This document shows, piece after piece, positions 60,001 through 64,000 of a stretch of DNA of 64,000 nucleotides. Source of the stretch: Marsupella aquatica (lineage: Eukaryota > Marchantiophyta); contig OZ316894.1 in assembly GCA_973895155.1 (NCBI GenBank), positions 11,656,001 through 11,720,000 on the forward strand. Reading direction: 5' to 3'. The notes under the pieces are model-generated. The model was given only the letters and a program-made list of their open reading frames with translations. It made no database searches and was not told where the DNA came from. Positions within the stretch are counted from its first letter, which is position 1. Each line of letters opens with the position of its first letter. The position numbers and the translations under genes are program-made.

Positions 60001-62325
60001 CGAATGATCCATGCACATCACCGTGGTGGTCGCAAGAACATGACAAAATGGTCTGGTGAAGATGGGGTTTAACCTAGAAACGATAGAGGGTAAGCGTTAT
60101 TCGTTCTGAAAGGAAACATGCAAGTACTCACCGATATCGTGATTCCATTCCGCTGAAAAGAATTAAAGTGTCGCAGTCGCTTACGGCAGCTCCATGCACT
60201 CCCCACCCACACAACGTCCGCCTTCGAAACAGAGCATTGTTTTCTGGGATCGTGTTCCTGATACCATCATCGACACCACTTAGCAAACCCTCATGCCCGG
60301 TAACTAAGACAACAGCCTTCAAATGAAACCCATGTACTCAGTTCTTCCATCCTTCCTACCGACCGCAATTTCCTTCCAGAAACGTTTCTGGATGCCTGTA
60401 CTACGCTTCGTCTCGTTCCAACAAGGTGAACGCGCAGATGATGTACAAGAGTACGTATATCTCTGGGCACACTAAACACAAATCATTTCCAAGACCTGGT
60501 AACTGACTCGGAACAGACTAGTAAGGTTTCTGCAACACGAAGGAGTTCTCCAGCAATGAACAAAACTCGGACACTCACATGCGAGAAGGATACGAAGAAA
60601 CCAAGGCGACCCTGGGGCTGCTAGATGGATCGTTACAACAGACGGGAGATGCAGCTAGCCTTGCGACCGACTCCATCCGAAGTATGAGCTAGACTCGATA
60701 AAAAGTATATATAACAATAAACATGCAAAACCTGAGATATCTATGCACAACAGTGAACACGTGCTCCTGCCCAGAAGCAACGATTGAGGTTATCTCGAGG
60801 AAAGGCTCCAATCGCATCAGCAAAACATTGGGTAGAGGACACCTCCGCGCTCGCTCCGATGACTAGTCACAATTCTCGGGATCTACTAAGGGTTTGCTTT
60901 ACGCCCTGTTCACTCGAGCATATAATCCTGTCCGGGGGCGAAAACTGGTTGGCGCAGTATATACATCGTTCAGTGGGGTGACAACGCACGTCGAACGAAA
61001 TCAATAGCGCCGTCAATGAAACAAGCTCTCGTCTAGGACAAGTTTTGAATCTACCACTTATGTGAAGATGCCCAGTAACTGAGGACGACCCATACCGAGC
61101 CAACGTCTCGCGAGGCTGCTTCGATACACTCGCGATAACTCTAAAAGCTATAACGGTCAGCGGAACGAGCATACCAGAAACGTTTCCCCAGCGCTAAGCC
61201 GGCAACACAGTCCTACGACGACCAAAAGGAGGAAGACTAACGAAGAAAGTGAGATAGATTGCAACGAGGACTTTCAAACAAGGGAAAAAAACGTACATTG
61301 CCACGGCTCCTGCACTCTTCCTGGCCGCTTTCCAACCCATCAGCGCCCTCGAGTGAAAAAGAACTATCCGCATCAGTTGACGAGTGCAACCCGTTATGAG
61401 GAGATCCTGAACATAGTAACATAAACAAATATTACGAAATTATGCATCAAAGAACGGGATCTCCTTGCCTGAAGCAAGACCCTCATCTCTGGTTCAACGG
61501 ACAAACTCCAAAGAAGACGCAATAACTAAGTGAACATCCTACGAGCGGGTTGCATACAAGGAAAGAAAACGGAGGTTCACCGTCAGAAACGGTTTTGTGA
61601 CGCGCGCAAACAGTCCAGCTATATCGTATCATTGCTGAGACAAACCCGAGGCACGTACCACGATTTGCATAGACTGCAAAGGGTATGGAATCTCATAGTA
61701 ACTAAGGCTACTCGGTGAGGCCCTCATGACGACATAGGAAGCAACTACTAACCACAACTCGCAAATACACCCACATACAACATTTCCAATATCCAAGTAT
61801 TTAGATGTCAGAGAAAGACTTCACGGCTTCAAGATTGGTCGGATCTAAGGTCACTCGACGTTTACAGTTGGCCGCAAACGGTTACAACCAAGAAAAATGT
61901 TCACAACATGCGACCAGAAGCATACGCGCGATCTTTCGAATTCCATGCCACCAAAAGGAGAAAGGTCGTGTCAAAACACATTGACCACAATTCTCGTTAG
62001 GTTCTCTTGCAATTATACCTGCCGAAAGAGCGGCCGCTTCGGGAGACCGTGTCCTGATGAGAAAAGCCGACAACCAGTCCACCACTTCCCGCCTCGCTCT
62101 CCACTTGAATGCCGACGTGGTGGACTGGTCAAGTCCAGCAAGAGGTAGGAAGTCATCACAAACAACATAAACCATATGCCGTAGACTCCGCTCTGTTCCG
62201 ATTACAGCCAGGCATTGCTGGCCCTGGCGGTCCCTGAGATAGTAGTGGACCACCCGACTGCCCCGATCGTGGGACACAAACCTCTCCTCCCAGTCCACAA
62301 ACCGCCTCTGTGAACCCGAAGCCAT
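57070..62325 (-). CDS. BAH and agenet domain chromatin protein, 6 exons
   Basis: A probable histone-mark reader or chromatin regulator in the nucleus: BAH and agenet (Tudor-like) domains bind modified histone tails. Minus-strand exons: 62325-62019, 61406-61297, 60257-60132, 59516-58674, 58431-58221, 57956-57070. Phases join to 827 residues. The N terminus has the conserved VDWEERFVSHDRG and GTERSLRHMVYVV. WVGSAWSC leads into the BAH domain (about 170-310; FVYVMTEEKDRHIAYVEDLF, RWFHKI, VECVDG, FDNDGIKPF). Two agenet modules follow, at about 400-460 (DHVEVLSEDSGLRGCWFKA) and 495-555 (VDAWWNDGWWEGIL). The protein ends in NLVMSR, as I recall for the Arabidopsis At1g68580 type. The intron at 61296-60258 is long and might hide one more exon. 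The first ATG in the frame is 62325; an out-of-frame ATG lies just upstream at 62368. Confidence 0.9.
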
Positions 62326-63877
62326 GAAGCAGTTGTAACAACCCACGCGGCAGGAGCGCTTCCAGCATGAGAAATTCTTCCTATATTAACCGCTCTCACA
62401 GACAAGAGAGCACTGCTGCAGATCCACACACACACGACGATCTCTCTATCTCACCCAAACAACGACGCATTAAACCTCGTAGTGAGAACCCGCACAAACC
62501 ACCATCCACCGAAAAAAGTGGTCCCTCGTATCAACACCTCCCCACAACATCTCAATCCCACATCCCTCGATTCACCGAAGTTTTTCCCCAATAAAACCGC
62601 GAGAAATGTGCTTCCATCCGAGTCTCAAACTCCCCAACCCCACCGAACTAGTCACTCAAACCCTACCCCGCGATGACGCCCCTCCCCGAGCGTGAATCTT
62701 CTCACCCCGCCTTCCTTTCCGTATCTTCAAACGCACGAAAGAAAACACATCGCCAGACAGCAAGCGGCAAAGACCCGTCGTCAGCAGCCGGCCGTATCGA
62801 GCATGTCGCAAACGCAGCAGCGGTAGTAGAAGCCAGCGACGATGAGAACCTATCAAAAGAGCGAGCAATCGATCGATAGCCTCGGCGGTGAAGCAGCAGC
62901 AGCAGCAGCAGCATCAGCAGGCGAGCGGGCGGACACTAACCAGTAGGCGTCTGTCTACACAACAATCTGCCTCGCAGACTATCCGCATGACCTCCGCAAT
63001 CAGAGGCCCAGCCCAGCCACCATCACCATCGATACACTAACAGACGCACAACGAAAAATCGCACATCCAAGCCACAAAACCTCTCTCCCTTCTGTGTTCT
63101 CTCCTCTCCTCTATGTATCTCTCTCGCTCTCCGTGTCTCTCCCTGGAATGACGCAAAGCTGCTGGTGGCATGTAGGCAAGAACAACCAAACGAAAGAAGC
63201 CGCTTCTCCAACGAAGGGAGGGAGCGAAGCAGACGGGGAGGGGAAGAGGGAGCCGAGAGGGCGGCGCCAGCGAAACCACGCACAGGAGCCGATACGAGGC
63301 ACTACCGAACAAGAGACGGCCGGGCGAGACCCAAGGGCCAAAATACTCGGCCACATCGAGTGGCGACAAACGGGCGGGCCAGGCCAAAGACAGGCAGAGA
63401 CCCGACCTGACCCGACCCGACTACCCGAGCCTGGACAGGTCTACCAGTAAGGCAAGGACGGACCGACCGGATGGTAAGAAGGTACTGTAAGGGGCGGGTC
63501 GGTGGCCCGTCAGGGTGCCAGCGCAGCCTGAAACCCAGTAAGCACCACCCACTCTTACACACTGTAATCCTTGGCGATGACACATTGGATTGTGTAACTA
63601 CTCATGTCACTACTACTCATTTGCCCCCATCCAAGCACCTACCGCAATAAGATACACGTAACCACTCTACGTTTTACTCTCGACATTACTATATACGTTA
63701 CTGTCTCGCAGCTCCTTCATATTCCAACGCAATTTTGGGTCCGTTATTGCCAATTCGGAGCTCCTTCATATTCCACGCAGTTTCTCCGCAGCCACACCAC
63801 ACGGGATTAATTATGATTTCAAAATTCTCTGACAGCCGAGCGGAGCCGCCGATCCCGTTCCTGCGCTCTCATCGACG
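62326..63877. other. Upstream region of the BAH-agenet gene
   Basis: Likely 5' untranslated region and promoter of the minus-strand gene. A (CAG)n run at 62893-62920 (CTG repeats on the transcribed strand) and GC-rich, purine-skewed sequence at 63180-63480 stand out. The open frames there are low complexity and unrecognised. Confidence 0.4.
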
Positions 63878-64000
63878 ATGGATATCGAGCGTCCGCATTA
63901 TGCAATAGTTGGGCTCGATGATGGAAATGGAAAGTGTCCCGACGTGATAATTATTCAGTTAAATGTGATTCCTGTACGGCACGTACGGGCAATATCTACC
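63878..64000 (+). other. Open frame running off the window end
   Basis: ATG at 63878 opens 41 codons without a stop up to the window edge, beginning MDIERPHYAIVGLDDG. No family recognised; it may be the start of a gene or chance. It would be divergent from the BAH-agenet gene. Confidence 0.2.

Overview
This is nuclear DNA from a land plant: spliced genes with GT-AG introns, a plastid carotenoid enzyme, a plant-type complex I subunit and abundant transposon debris. Introns of about 100-1000 bases and the gene set would fit a moss or other seedless plant, but that is inference; no marker fixes the species. Bases 40728-40827 are an assembly gap of 100 N.

Layout. (1) 748-5137, minus strand: a prolyl 4-hydroxylase in eight short exons, rebuilt by reading splice sites. 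(2) 6.0-9.8 kb: a tandem array, two hairpin-type MITEs whose ends resemble the array unit, a MITE with TA target sites, and a 51-bp minisatellite. (3) 12.3-15.2 kb: degenerate tandem repeats and duplicated segments leading into a decayed Helitron at 15.1-20.2 kb, which keeps the Rep and PIF1-like helicase motifs but has frameshifts and an in-frame stop. A two-exon unknown reading frame follows it. (4) 22-25.5 kb: two solo Copia-type LTRs, one nested in a satellite array that ends about 350 bases before the next gene. (5) 25856-36863, plus strand: a complete 17-exon VPS8 gene (CORVET tethering complex). (6) 36.9-43.5 kb: gene-poor, with a third solo LTR and repeat clusters running into the apparent 5' leader of (7) an intron-less CDS for the ESSS/NDUFB11-type complex I subunit (43601-43969). 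(8) 48634-53445, plus strand: zeta-carotene desaturase in 14 exons. (9) 54-55.9 kb: tandem repeats and a tRNA-derived SINE. (10) 57070-62325, minus strand: a BAH plus agenet chromatin protein in six exons, convergent with zeta-carotene desaturase.

The five genes are unrelated housekeeping or regulatory loci and do not form a pathway. All five have intact reading frames after splicing. I found no convincing new biochemical system. The most unusual content is the repeat structure: array units derived from MITE ends, a solo LTR nested in a satellite, repeats forming a gene's 5' leader, and a 37-bp piece of a VPS8 exon found again 6.4 kb downstream. Gene models come from reading the sequence by eye, with family resemblance from memory; no alignment or search was run.
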